Source of the DNA: QAMH01 sp900556425
GTDB lineage: Bacteria > Actinomycetota > Coriobacteriia > Coriobacteriales > QAMH01
Direction: 5' to 3'
NCBI GenBank assembly: GCA_902475535.1
Contig: CABRZR010000018.1
Span: 1 to 42,898, forward strand
Length of the DNA: 42,898 nucleotides
In this document: one piece after another, positions 10,034 through 18,109 of the stretch
Layout of the letters: each line of letters starts with the position of its first letter
Numbering within the stretch: position 1 is the stretch's first letter
Position numbers and translations under genes: made by a program
The notes under the pieces: generated by a model
The model's input: the letters and a program-made list of their open reading frames with translations, nothing else
Database searches by the model: none
What the model was told of the DNA's origin: nothing

Positions 10034-11304
10034 TAGATGAGGGACTCCTCTTCCTCGTCTGCCCCGGCCTCGGGAGCCTGACCGTCTGCGTGAATACCGC
10101 AGAAGTGCGATCCGGGGCGGGCATGGTTGCGGCAACGGACGCCCTCGGGGCTCACGTACTCGCAGCGCAGGTCCACCGGCTCCTCGACCACGTCGTCTTC
10201 CTCGTCGATGAGGGAGGTCATGGACGCGAGCGACCCACCGTCAGCCGCAACGAGGCTCGCCGACTTGATGTCGATGTGCCAGCCGGTGAGGCGGGCGGCG
10301 AGGCGGGCGTTCTGGCCTTCCTTGCCAATGGCGAGCGAAAGCTGATCGTCGGGGACGACAACCGTCGCGTAATGGGTGTCCTCGTTGATGAGCACGTTGG
10401 AGACCTTGGCCGGCGAGAGCGCGTTGGCCACGAAGGTCACCGGATCCTCGCTCCACTGGATGACGTCGATGCGCTCGCCGCGCAGCTCGCCGACGACCAT
10501 ACGGATGCGCGAACCCTTGGGGCCGACGCAAGCGCCGACCGGATCGAGGTTTGACTCGCGGGAATGCACGGCGATCTTCGAGCGGGCGCCGGCCTCGCGG
10601 GCAACGGACTTGACCTCGACGACGCCGTCGTAGATCTCGGGGACCTCAAGTTCGAGCAAGCGGCGAATGAGATCGGGATGCGTGCGGCTCACGATGATGC
10701 TCGGACGGTTGCCACCATCGCGCGTGCGCGTGGCACCCTGCGCCTGCTGGCTTGGGTCGCGTACGTCGATGATGAGCGCCTTGATACGCTGATTGTGCTG
10801 GTAATACTCGTTGGACGGGCGCTCGTTGCGCTCGTTCTCGTTGCGGCGCCTGTCGAAGTGCGGCAGCTCGGCCTCGACGCCATCACGAATCTTGATGATA
10901 GTGAAGTCCGGCGTGGTCTGCAGCACGGTACCGGTGATGAGCTCGCCCTTGCGGTCGGCGAACTCCTTGTAGATGCTCGCGCGGGCGGCATCGCGGACGA
11001 TCTCGTTGATGACGCGCTTGGCGTTTTGCGCGGCGATGCGCGATACGTTTTCGGGCGTCACGTCACGCGGCTCGTAATCCTCGTACTCGCCCGTCTCGGG
11101 ATCCTCCTCGCCGATGCCAACCATCTCGTAGACGAAAATGCGACCACTCTCACGATCGATGGTAACCTGCGCATCCCAATCAAGGTCGAGAATGCCCTTA
11201 TAGCTGCGCGCGAGATCCTGCTCGAGGCGCTCGAGCACGGCGAGCTGATCGATACCACGCTCGGCGGCGAGATCGGAAAGTGCGCTGATGAGTTCTGATG
11301 ACAT
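10033..11304 (-). CDS. nusA: Transcription termination/antitermination factor NusA
   Basis: Binds RNA polymerase and nascent RNA to control pausing and termination (423 aa). The order is an N-terminal polymerase-binding domain (to ~residue 130), an S1 domain (GELITGTVLQTTPDFTIIKI), then two KH domains (DPVGACVGPKGSRIRMVVGE and DQLSLAIGKEGQNARLAARL). An unusual tail follows: an acidic linker, then a Cys/His cluster, CEYVSPEGVRC, then HARPGSHFCGIH, with a C-x8-C...C-x2-H pattern that could bind zinc, and a final acidic stretch. The ATG at 11304 has GGGAGG upstream and lies 13 nt after the rimP stop. Confidence 0.97.
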   Translation of the reverse strand: MSSELISALSDLAAERGIDQLAVLERLEQDLARSYKGILDLDWDAQVTIDRESGRIFVYEMVGIGEEDPETGEYEDYEPRDVTPENVSRIAAQNAKRVINEIVRDAARASIYKEFADRKGELITGTVLQTTPDFTIIKIRDGVEAELPHFDRRRNENERNERPSNEYYQHNQRIKALIIDVRDPSQQAQGATRTRDGGNRPSIIVSRTHPDLIRRLLELEVPEIYDGVVEVKSVAREAGARSKIAVHSRESNLDPVGACVGPKGSRIRMVVGELRGERIDVIQWSEDPVTFVANALSPAKVSNVLINEDTHYATVVVPDDQLSLAIGKEGQNARLAARLTGWHIDIKSASLVAADGGSLASMTSLIDEEDDVVEEPVDLRCEYVSPEGVRCRNHARPGSHFCGIHADGQAPEAGADEEEESLI

Positions 11305-11317
11305 GATTCCTCCCTAT

Positions 11318-11827
11318 TTAGTTGTCCTGATCAAGCGACGCGTCTTCGTCATCGAAGTTGCGACCGCCAAAATCGATTTGGCCAATGATGTGCGCCTTCT
11401 TGATACGATCAAAGGCAAGGCGCTCCATCGTGCCATCTTCCATTTCAAGCACGAGTTCATCACCTTCGAGCCCGTGCGAGATTCCCGTGAACTTGCTGCG
11501 TGCGGCCCCTGGCTTGAGATAGACCACCGTGGTCTCTCCCGCAAAGCGGTCGAAGTCATCGCGCTTGCGCAAGGGACGGTCGATGCCCGGTGACGAGACC
11601 TCGAGGTCGTACGACTCGATGAAGGGATCGGCTTCCTCGATGGCCGCATCCACCCACTCTTGGGCATCGACGAGCTCGTCGAGCGTGATGCCGCCGGCCG
11701 GAGTGTCGAGAAACACGCGCAGGACGGGACGCTTGCGCGTGCCGGCAACCTCGACCGTCACGAGGTCGAGACCGTGCTTGCTTGCAAGCGGCTCAAGTAC
11801 CTCGATGAGCTTGTCTTCCCTATTCAC
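11318..11827 (-). CDS. rimP: Ribosome maturation factor RimP
   Basis: Needed for maturation of the 30S subunit (169 aa). The N-terminal domain contains LEPLASKHGLDLVTVEV and the signature YDLEVSSPGIDRPLRK; an SH3-like C-terminal domain follows (FTGISHGLEGDELVLEM). Two GTG codons compete for the start. The AAGGAG at 11836-11841 is only 2 nt from GTG 11833 but 8 nt from GTG 11827, so 11827 is preferred. It is the first gene of the operon that runs to rpoD. Confidence 0.95.
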   Translation of the reverse strand: MNREDKLIEVLEPLASKHGLDLVTVEVAGTRKRPVLRVFLDTPAGGITLDELVDAQEWVDAAIEEADPFIESYDLEVSSPGIDRPLRKRDDFDRFAGETTVVYLKPGAARSKFTGISHGLEGDELVLEMEDGTMERLAFDRIKKAHIIGQIDFGGRNFDDEDASLDQDN

Positions 11828-11843
11828 CTGCACGTCTCCTTAC

Positions 11844-11875
11844 AAACAAAGAAAGCGGGGCAAATCCCACTTTCT
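11844..11875 (-). promoter_or_regulatory. Terminator-like hairpin in the rimP leader
   Basis: On the minus strand AGAAAGTGGG and CCCCGCTTTCT (11850-11875) form a stem with one mismatch, followed by TTTGTTTGT and then, within a few bases, by the rimP ribosome-binding site. It lies between the promoter at 11973-12000 and rimP, so it could be an attenuator, possibly under NusA control as in other nusA operons. That regulatory role is inference. Confidence 0.5.
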
Positions 11876-11972
11876 CCTTCACTCTTCTAGCTCTAACGGC
11901 GGCGTAGAAAGCCATACCGTGGCTGCAAGCAGCCTCGAAGCACACCGAATGGACGCTTCGACAAGCCATCCT

Positions 11973-12000
11973 ATTGTACTCAGATTCATGCGCAAGTCAA
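11973..12000 (-). promoter_or_regulatory. Sigma70 promoter of the rimP-rpoD operon
   Basis: Minus-strand TTGACT (12000-11995) and TACAAT (11978-11973) are separated by 16 bp. Transcription would start near 11966, giving a leader of about 140 nt before rimP. No equally good promoter is seen elsewhere in this spacer. A 13-bp inverted repeat begins at the -35 box. Confidence 0.7.
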
Positions 12001-12036
12001 TGAGACAAAACCTGCCGGGGCGCTTTTGTCTCATTG
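11998..12036. repeat. 13-bp perfect inverted repeat with GCCGGGGC loop
   Basis: CAATGAGACAAAA (11998-12010) and TTTTGTCTCATTG (12024-12036) are perfect complements around a 13-nt loop containing GCCGGGGC. The arm overlaps the -35 of the rimP promoter by 3 bp. The same loop core is found in the inverted repeat at 39875-39913. A separate GGGGTCAGACCCC palindrome follows at 12044-12056. Confidence 0.85.
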
Positions 12037-12083
12037 TGTCACAGGGGTCAGACCCCTTGGCACAGGAAAGCGAGCAAAACGGA

Positions 12084-12283
12084 GTCACAGGAGCACATTT
12101 TCTGGCACGAAACCGGGTCTGCGCCAAGTCTTGTGGTCTTGTGACTGAGGTAGCGACCACAGGAGCGCATTGCTTGGCAGAAGCGCCACGAATTGCGGTG
12201 TGGTGGCTAGAGGCGCGACCACAGATGCACATTCCATGGCAGAACCGCGGGCGAGTGCCACAAAATGCTGCATTGTGGTCGCG
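12084..12283. repeat. Three tandem imperfect stem-loop units
   Basis: Units starting near 12084, 12153 and 12214 share a GACCACAGG..GC..CATT...TGGCA core. The third closes with CGCGACCACA (12214-12223) and TGTGGTCGCG (12274-12283), a perfect 10-bp inverted repeat; the other two are weaker. An open minus-strand frame runs through the region, but its Cys-rich product looks like translated repeat, not a protein. The rest of the 11.88-12.50 kb spacer holds no gene I can support. Confidence 0.6.
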
Positions 12284-12412
12284 AGGCATGACGCTATGCG
12301 CCTGTCGAGGAATCCGGCCCCTTCCCCTTTCCCAAAAGCTCCGACTGCGGCAACTGCGGGGCAATTGCTGCGTCAAGGAGTCGCCAGGCGGGTCGCACAA
12401 CCCGATTGCATA

Positions 12413-12475
12413 GCGGGACATGGGGTGCGACCAGAGCGACTGGGTCTCGGAGCTCTGGCGTACCCCATGTCCCGC
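12413..12475. repeat. Long inverted repeat downstream of leuS
   Basis: GCGGGACATGGGGT (12413-12426) continues to 12437 and pairs with 12452-12475 (ACCCCATGTCCCGC at its end) as arms of about 24 bp with few mismatches and a 14-nt loop. It starts 24 nt past the leuS stop and could serve as its terminator, though no T run follows on the minus strand. The GGGACA/TGTCCC ends recur in other palindromes of this window. Confidence 0.8.
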
Positions 12476-12498
12476 ATTTCAACCGGCAGTAACTCTCC

Positions 12499-15012
12499 CT
12501 AATTCGCCACGACGTTGACGACGGTCGGGGCGACGATCGTCTTGCGCACTGTGAGCCCCTCGATGCGGTCGGCAACGGCCTCGAGAGCCGCGGCGACGAT
12601 CTCGTCCTCGCTGGCATCGGCAGCTGTCGTGATGTGGCCGCGCACCTTGCCGCCGATCATGACGGCGCGCTCCACCTCGTCGGCCTTCGTGGCCTCCTCG
12701 TCGAAGCTCGGCCAGGCGACGTCATAGACGCTGCCCTCGTTGCCGAGCGCCTCGGTCCACAGCTCGTCGGCCCAGTGCGGCGCATAGGGAGCGAGCAGCA
12801 GCACGAGCGTCGTGGCGACTGCACGGCACAGCTCCTTGTCGCGCGCATCCTCCGCCGTGGCGTTGAGGTAATCGGCCGTCGTGTTGGAGAGCTCCATGAT
12901 CGACGCGAGCGCCGTATTGAAGTTGAAGCGCTCGATGTCGGCGCCCACCTTCTTGATGGTCGCATGCATCTGGCGGTTGAGCTCCTTGGCGAGTTGCCCG
13001 TCATCGGCCGGGCCAGCGGCATCGGCCAGCGACCACACCTGCCCCCACGCACGCTTGAGGAAGCGCGCCATGGCCGCACAGCTCTTGTCGTCCCACTGCA
13101 GGTCCTTGTCGGGCGGAGCCATGAACAGTATGCAGGCGCGGGCGACGTCGACGCCATACTCGTCGATAAGCGATTCGGGCGATACGACGTTGCCCTTGGA
13201 CTTGGACATCGTCTCGCCCTTGGAGTCCTTGACCATGCCCTGGCACAGCAGGTTGGTGAACGGCTCATCGAAGTCGAGCATGCCGGCATCACGCGCGACC
13301 TTGGTCCAGAAGCGCGAGTACAGCAGGTGCAAGATGGCGTGCTCGATACCGCCGATGTACTGGTCGACGGGCATGAAGCGGTCCGCCTTGTCCTTGGCGA
13401 AGGGAAGCTCGGTGTTATGCGGGTCAGTGTAGCGCAGGTAGTACCATGAGCTGCACGTAAAGGTATCCATGGTGTCGGTCTCGCGATGCGCGGGCTTGCC
13501 GCACACCGGGCAGGTGCACTCGTAGAACTCCTTGGAATCCTTGAGCGTTTCGCCCGCGGCGATGTCGATGTCCATGGGGAGGATGACTGGCAGGTCCTGT
13601 TCGGGAACGGGTACCAGGCCGCACTCGTCGCAATAGATCATCGGGATGGGATTGCCCCAGTAGCGCTGGCGGCTGATGAGCCAGTCACGCAGGCGGAAGT
13701 TCACGACCCCCTGGCCCAGACCACGCTCGGCGAGCCAATCGATGACCGCCTGCATGCCTTGCGAGTCGTGACCGCCGGGCATGCCGGTGAACTGCCCGGA
13801 CTGCACCATGATACCATCGCCGTTGAAGGCCTCGTCCCAGTCCACGTCGGTCACCTCGAGGTCGCGCACGTCGGCGAGCTCGGTGGCAAGCGGACTGTCT
13901 GCGGGCACGACGACCGGCGGGATGGGCAACCCGTACTTGCGCGCGAACTCGAAGTCGCGCTGGTCACCACAGGGCACGGCCATGACGGCGCCAGTGCCGT
14001 AGTCGGTCAGCACGTAGTCGGAAACCCATACCGGGACCTTGGCACCGTTGACGGGGTTGATGACATAGCGGCCCGTGAACGCGCCGTGCTTCTCGCGGTC
14101 GCCCATCGTACGCTCGACGGCCGTGGCAGCGGCCGCAACCTTCTGCACCTCGCGCACCTCGGCCTCGTACTCGGTGCCCGCGATCAGGCGCTCGACGAGC
14201 TTATGCTCGGGCGCGAGCATGAAGAAGGTGCAGCCGAAGAGCGTATCGGGACGCGTCGTGAACACGGTGATGGTCTCGTCGGTGGGCTCGCCCGCCTCAT
14301 CGCAGAGTGTGAACTTCACCTCGGCGCCCTCGCTGCGGCCAATCCAGTTGGCCTGCATCTGCTTGACGCGCTCGGGCCAACCAGGCAGCTTGTCGAGGTC
14401 GTCGAGCAGCTCCTGGGCGTAATCGGTGATCTTGAGGTACCACTGGTCGAGCTCGCGGCGCTCGACGGTGGAATGGCAGCGCCAGCACGTGCCCTGCTCG
14501 ACCTGCTCGTTGGCGAGCACGGTCTTGCAGTCGGGACACCAGTTGACGGGGTTGGACTTGCGATACGCCAGGCCCTTCTCGTACATCTTAAGGAAAAACC
14601 ACTGGCCCCAGCGATAGTAGTCCTCCTTGCACGTGATGACCGTGCGGTCCCAATCGTAGGAAAGGCCCATGCGCTTGAAGCTCGCCATCTGGGTGTCGAT
14701 GTTCTCGAAGGTCCAGGTGGCCGGATGGCTATGATGCTTGATGGCGGCGTTTTCGGCCGGCAGGCCAAAGGCGTCCCATCCGATGGGATGCAGCACGTCG
14801 TAGCCGTTCATGTGCAGGTAACGCGCGTAGACGTCGCCAATCGTGTAGTTGCGCACATGGCCCATGTGGATGTCGCCGCTCGGGTACGGGAACATCTCGA
14901 GCACGTACTTCGCAGGACGCTCGGATGCCTCGTCAAGCTTGAATAGCTCATGCTCCGCCCAGTACTGCTGCCATTTGGGTTCGATGGAATGCGGATCATA
15001 CGCCTCGTGCAT
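12499..15012 (-). CDS. leuS: Leucyl-tRNA synthetase
   Basis: Class I synthetase charging tRNA-Leu (837 aa). The HIGH motif appears as HMGH at residues 49-52 and the KMSKS loop as TMSKSKGN. A zinc-type CPDC...CWRC pair sits near residue 160. The editing domain contains TVFTTRPDTLFGCTFFMLAPEH. The anticodon-binding and C-terminal domains end in GGKVRGHITTAADAS and LTVRKTIVAPTVVN. The ATG at 15012 has GGAGG 6 nt upstream; the frame continues two codons to a TTG at 15018, which would overlap that site. It is probably monocistronic. Only about 90 bp separate it from mntP, so there is no room for a T-box leader. Confidence 0.98.
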   Translation of the reverse strand: MHEAYDPHSIEPKWQQYWAEHELFKLDEASERPAKYVLEMFPYPSGDIHMGHVRNYTIGDVYARYLHMNGYDVLHPIGWDAFGLPAENAAIKHHSHPATWTFENIDTQMASFKRMGLSYDWDRTVITCKEDYYRWGQWFFLKMYEKGLAYRKSNPVNWCPDCKTVLANEQVEQGTCWRCHSTVERRELDQWYLKITDYAQELLDDLDKLPGWPERVKQMQANWIGRSEGAEVKFTLCDEAGEPTDETITVFTTRPDTLFGCTFFMLAPEHKLVERLIAGTEYEAEVREVQKVAAAATAVERTMGDREKHGAFTGRYVINPVNGAKVPVWVSDYVLTDYGTGAVMAVPCGDQRDFEFARKYGLPIPPVVVPADSPLATELADVRDLEVTDVDWDEAFNGDGIMVQSGQFTGMPGGHDSQGMQAVIDWLAERGLGQGVVNFRLRDWLISRQRYWGNPIPMIYCDECGLVPVPEQDLPVILPMDIDIAAGETLKDSKEFYECTCPVCGKPAHRETDTMDTFTCSSWYYLRYTDPHNTELPFAKDKADRFMPVDQYIGGIEHAILHLLYSRFWTKVARDAGMLDFDEPFTNLLCQGMVKDSKGETMSKSKGNVVSPESLIDEYGVDVARACILFMAPPDKDLQWDDKSCAAMARFLKRAWGQVWSLADAAGPADDGQLAKELNRQMHATIKKVGADIERFNFNTALASIMELSNTTADYLNATAEDARDKELCRAVATTLVLLLAPYAPHWADELWTEALGNEGSVYDVAWPSFDEEATKADEVERAVMIGGKVRGHITTAADASEDEIVAAALEAVADRIEGLTVRKTIVAPTVVNVVAN

Positions 15013-15105
15013 GGCCAACCTCCGATGTGCCGTCAGATACGTGCGTCAGATAAAACAGTGACACATCATACCGCAGCGTCACGCTAATGACGCGCTCAAA
15101 CGGGG

Positions 15106-15684
15106 CTAAAACGCAATGAGGCCTAGATGTTCGAGGAGTATCTTGAGGCCGATGGCGATGAGTACGATACCGCCCGCGATCTGCGACGGCTTCTCGAAGC
15201 GCGCACCGAAGCGGTTGCCCACGACGACGCCGACAAGCGAGAGGACGAAGGTCGTGCAGCCGATGATAAGCGCGGCAGTCACGATGTCGATCTGCAGAAA
15301 CGAGAAGCTGATGCCGACGGCCAGCGCGTCGATGCTGGTGGCAATGGCGAGCATGAACAGCTCGCGCAGGTCGAGCTTCTGCATGGAGGTTTCGTCCTCT
15401 TCCTCGCCCTCGCTATGGAAGGCGTCCCAGAGCATCTTTCCGCCGACGAAGGCGAGCAGGGCGAAGGCGATCCAATGGTCGACCGCCGTGACGTAGGCCG
15501 CGAACGCGCTTCCCACCAACCAACCGATGACCGGCATGAGGCCCTGGAAGACGCCGAAGAACAGCGCGATGACGAGCGCATGGGTGTAGTTGACGCGATG
15601 CATGCCCAGGCCCTTGCAGACGGACACCGCAAACGCGTCCATCGACAGGCCGATGCCAATGAGGAATATCTCAACGAATCCCAC
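15106..15684 (-). CDS. mntP: Manganese efflux pump MntP
   Basis: A six-helix inner-membrane Mn(II) exporter (192 aa). It shows the internally duplicated MntP pattern with acidic membrane motifs: LIGIGLSMDAFAVSVCKGLG in helix 1 and LAIATSIDALAVGISFSFL in helix 4. The cytoplasmic loop between the halves is acidic (HSEGEEEDETS). The start is GTG 15684, with an AGGG element just upstream. It follows the TIM-barrel gene by 9 nt, so the two form an operon; no yybP-ykoY-type leader fits in that gap. Confidence 0.93.
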   Translation of the reverse strand: MGFVEIFLIGIGLSMDAFAVSVCKGLGMHRVNYTHALVIALFFGVFQGLMPVIGWLVGSAFAAYVTAVDHWIAFALLAFVGGKMLWDAFHSEGEEEDETSMQKLDLRELFMLAIATSIDALAVGISFSFLQIDIVTAALIIGCTTFVLSLVGVVVGNRFGARFEKPSQIAGGIVLIAIGLKILLEHLGLIAF

Positions 15685-15693
15685 GAAAAAGCC

Positions 15694-16506
15694 CTAGGCC
15701 ACGGCATCCGGTTCGGTCGGTTGACCTTCGGCCCGGTTCACGTCCATGAGCTCACGCTGGAGCTGCTGCATCGTGGGCGGTACCCAGGTGATGGCATCCG
15801 CGCCGGCGTCAATTGTGCTCCTGATGGAGGTGGCGTCCTTGCCGCCACTCGCGATGATGGGAATCTCCGGGAAGCGCTCGCGCACCTTCTCGACGACCAT
15901 CGGCGTGTCCTTGCCGGCGGCGACGTTGACCACCTTGGCACCGGCCATAATCTTGGTGGCGATGAGCTCGTCAAAGGTCACGATCGTGAGGACGACGGGG
16001 ATGTCGATGCTCGAGGAAATCTGATGCACGTCCTCGATGCTCGTGGGCGAATTGACGACGACGCCGTAAGCACCCTGCATCTCGGACTGGACGGCCATCG
16101 CCTTCGAACGCGCACCCGCCGTGGTCGTGCCGGCGACGCCCGTGAAGACCGGACGGCCCGAAGCCGTCACAAGCCCCTGCGTGATGATGGGCTGGCAGGT
16201 GAAGGGATACACGGCGAACACGGCGTCTGCATCGCAGTTGCAGATGATGGCCAGGTCCGTCGAGAAGACGAGGGACTTGACGCGACGCCCGAAAAACGAG
16301 ATGCCCGGACAGGCGTCAATCTGGCGAGGGACATGCAGCGCCGCGGGAGCATGACGATACGTGCCGTCGATGGCCTTCGGGTCACAGCGCGTGACGATGG
16401 TATCGAGGTGCATGACGTCCGCCGGCGTGGAGGAAGAGCTCCCGTCATCGCGGGAGCGCATGCCCTTGAGGGCGCGAATCTTGTGAAGTGGCGATTTGCT
16501 CTTCAT
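15694..16506 (-). CDS. Uncharacterised TIM-barrel protein
   Basis: Function unknown (270 aa). The sequence has the strand-helix rhythm of a beta/alpha barrel, and its last third has the phosphate-binding style of NanE or indole-glycerol-phosphate-type barrels: MAGAKVVNVAAGKDTPMVV, then PIIASGGKDATSIRSTIDAG and ADAITWVPPT. The N-terminal part has CNCDADAVFAVYPFT. Some relatives are annotated only as hydrolase or beta/alpha-barrel protein. The ATG at 16506 (MKSKSPLHK) is chosen over an upstream start at 16548 because the extra 14 residues are not barrel-like. It is co-oriented with and 9 nt before mntP. A manganese-related role is only a guess from that neighbour. Confidence 0.75.
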   Translation of the reverse strand: MKSKSPLHKIRALKGMRSRDDGSSSSTPADVMHLDTIVTRCDPKAIDGTYRHAPAALHVPRQIDACPGISFFGRRVKSLVFSTDLAIICNCDADAVFAVYPFTCQPIITQGLVTASGRPVFTGVAGTTTAGARSKAMAVQSEMQGAYGVVVNSPTSIEDVHQISSSIDIPVVLTIVTFDELIATKIMAGAKVVNVAAGKDTPMVVEKVRERFPEIPIIASGGKDATSIRSTIDAGADAITWVPPTMQQLQRELMDVNRAEGQPTEPDAVA

Positions 16507-16548
16507 CGTCAGTCCTAACTCGAGGCGCCCTACAGGTCCCATCTCCAA

Positions 16549-16781
16549 AGGGGAGACAATGATAGCAATTCGCCTCGTTCCCGCGATGCTCGTCGCCGAA
16601 ATTTAAGGAGTTTCTAAGCGGGACAGGAAAATGAGACAGTTACTCAGAGACGCTGCCTCACCGGAATCCATGAGGAAACGTTGATTTCCTTTAACTTCCT
16701 TAATTTGCTTGAACCTCCTTGATTTCTTTGAACCTGCCGGTAAAAAGACTTTCGGCAAAGCAATGCAATCAAAAAGACGTC
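16549..16781. repeat. Spacer with partial palindrome and 19-bp tandem repeat
   Basis: No gene is seen here. AATGAGACAGTTACTCAGAG (16630-16649) matches 19 of 20 bases of the palindrome arm at 29275-29294. At 16690-16736 two 19-bp T-rich units (TTTAACTTCCTTAATTTGC, TTGAACCTCCTTGATTTCT) and a partial third copy follow. A TATCAT that could be the -10 of the TIM-barrel gene lies at 16559-16564 on the minus strand. Confidence 0.55.
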
Positions 16782-17984
16782 CTACGCTACGCAACCCAGC
16801 AGCCAATCAAGAGCGTAGACTTGGCTGATGCCCTGGTGCGATACCTCGTCGGCATCGTCCATAGTTATAAGGTATTTCGGATAATCGTCTTGGACTGAGC
16901 GAAGCGCCTGCAGCTCGCGCTTCAACGTTGCAGATGAGGATACCGTCTCCGCCACTTGGTAGTAGGCATATCCCTCGGCGCTCTCGACTACGAAATCGAC
17001 TTCCGCATTGCCGACCTTGCCGATATACACGTTTTTGTAGCGGCGCTTGAGCTCGAGAAAGATCACATTCTCAAGGATTCTGCCCGTATCTCGTATGCGG
17101 CCGGAAAGCACCATACGTCGCATGCCCATATCGACGCCGTAATATTTCTCCTGCAATTTCAGGAGGCGCTTTCCTCGGAGGTCAAAGCGCTTTGCCGGAT
17201 AAAAGATATAGCTGTCGACAAGTCCCGAAATGTATTCAGACACAGTGTTCGGCGAGATTCTGATTCCCTGCGAGGTAATGAAATCGCTTATGGCCTTGGC
17301 AGAGGTAAGGTTTCCCACGTTGTCGAACAAATAGGTGGCAAGAGCATCGAGGCCTTGCGTATTGGCGATGTTCAGGCGCTGCGCCACGTCCTTGAAAAGC
17401 ACGGTGCTCAAGATACCCTCAAGGTAATCGTACAGGCTCAAAGAACCATCTGTCTGCGTGAACGCACCCGGCATCCCTCCCGTGGAGATGTATCGATCAT
17501 AGAGCCTTTGCCGAGACGTGCTTGCATCCGATGCACCACAGAACTCCTTGAACGAAAGAGGGAGCATCGACACTTCCACATAGCGCCCAGAAAGCAGGGT
17601 GGCCAGCGTACCCCGAAGCATGAGAGCGTTCGAGCCCGTGATATACAGGTCAAGATTGTCGCGCGTATAAAGGCTGTCGACCGCGCGCTGAAACTCGGGG
17701 ACGTTTTGCACCTCGTCTATGAACACATAGTTCATTTTCCCCGGTTTTGCACGAGCAAGCACCTCATCGTGCAGCTTGTGATAGTCGAGAAGATGCTCGT
17801 ATTCCAACTGCTCGAGATTGATGACGATGATTTGATCCGAATCCACTCCCTCGGCCTGAAGGTGCTCCGCATAGAGCTGGAGCAGCGTTGATTTGCCGCA
17901 GCGTCTCACACCCGTGACGACCTTGATAAGGTCGCGGTCGCGCCATCTATCGAGCTGTTCGATGTAGTCAGGTCGTGGAATCAT
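16782..17984 (-). CDS. AAA ATPase with C-terminal DUF4143
   Basis: A 400-aa ATPase of the AAA_14/DUF4143 class, whose cellular role is unclear. The Walker A motif is TGVRRCGKSTLL (near residue 28), Walker B is YVFIDEVQNVPEF, and sensor 1 is DLYITGSNALMLRG. A DUF4143 region follows, with EVDFVVESAEGYAYYQV, which resembles a nuclease-fold strand pair. The ATG at 17984 has AGGAG 4-5 nt upstream. Three palindromes at 17992-18095 lie immediately upstream, so expression is probably controlled there. Base composition is more A+T-rich than the flanking housekeeping genes, consistent with acquisition. No partner gene is adjacent. Confidence 0.88.
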   Translation of the reverse strand: MIPRPDYIEQLDRWRDRDLIKVVTGVRRCGKSTLLQLYAEHLQAEGVDSDQIIVINLEQLEYEHLLDYHKLHDEVLARAKPGKMNYVFIDEVQNVPEFQRAVDSLYTRDNLDLYITGSNALMLRGTLATLLSGRYVEVSMLPLSFKEFCGASDASTSRQRLYDRYISTGGMPGAFTQTDGSLSLYDYLEGILSTVLFKDVAQRLNIANTQGLDALATYLFDNVGNLTSAKAISDFITSQGIRISPNTVSEYISGLVDSYIFYPAKRFDLRGKRLLKLQEKYYGVDMGMRRMVLSGRIRDTGRILENVIFLELKRRYKNVYIGKVGNAEVDFVVESAEGYAYYQVAETVSSSATLKRELQALRSVQDDYPKYLITMDDADEVSHQGISQVYALDWLLGCVA

Positions 17985-17991
17985 GATTCTC

Positions 17992-18095
17992 CTAAACTTC
18001 TCATTTGATTGAGAAGTTTAGCAAATGTTCAAAAAGTTCTCAATCATTTGCGAAGTTTTGCGATTTTTTGAAAAGTTCTCATTTGATTGAGAAGT
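17992..18095. promoter_or_regulatory. Three palindromes spaced 39 bp upstream of the ATPase gene
   Basis: CTAAACTTCTCA (17992-18003) and TGAGAAGTTTAG (18010-18021) form perfect 12-bp arms. The 22-bp core at 17996 recurs at 18074 (21 of 22 identical) and, inverted and degenerate, at 18035. The spacing is exactly 39 bp each time. The proximal palindrome touches the ribosome-binding site, so it could act as an operator or as an mRNA hairpin. Confidence 0.75.
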
Positions 18096-18109
18096 AACGT
18101 GACTCTCCC

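Noticed and set aside
11879..12421. A 180-codon minus-strand frame in the leuS-rimP spacer
   Set aside because: It runs through tandem stem-loops, has an odd Cys/Arg/Pro composition and no ribosome-binding site.
13486..14946. A 486-codon plus-strand frame opposite leuS
   Set aside because: It is antisense to an unambiguous LeuRS and shows no motif.
15013..15105. T-box leader for leuS
   Set aside because: Fewer than 95 bases separate leuS from mntP, too short for a T-box with its terminator; only a GCGTCA/TGACGC inverted repeat is seen.
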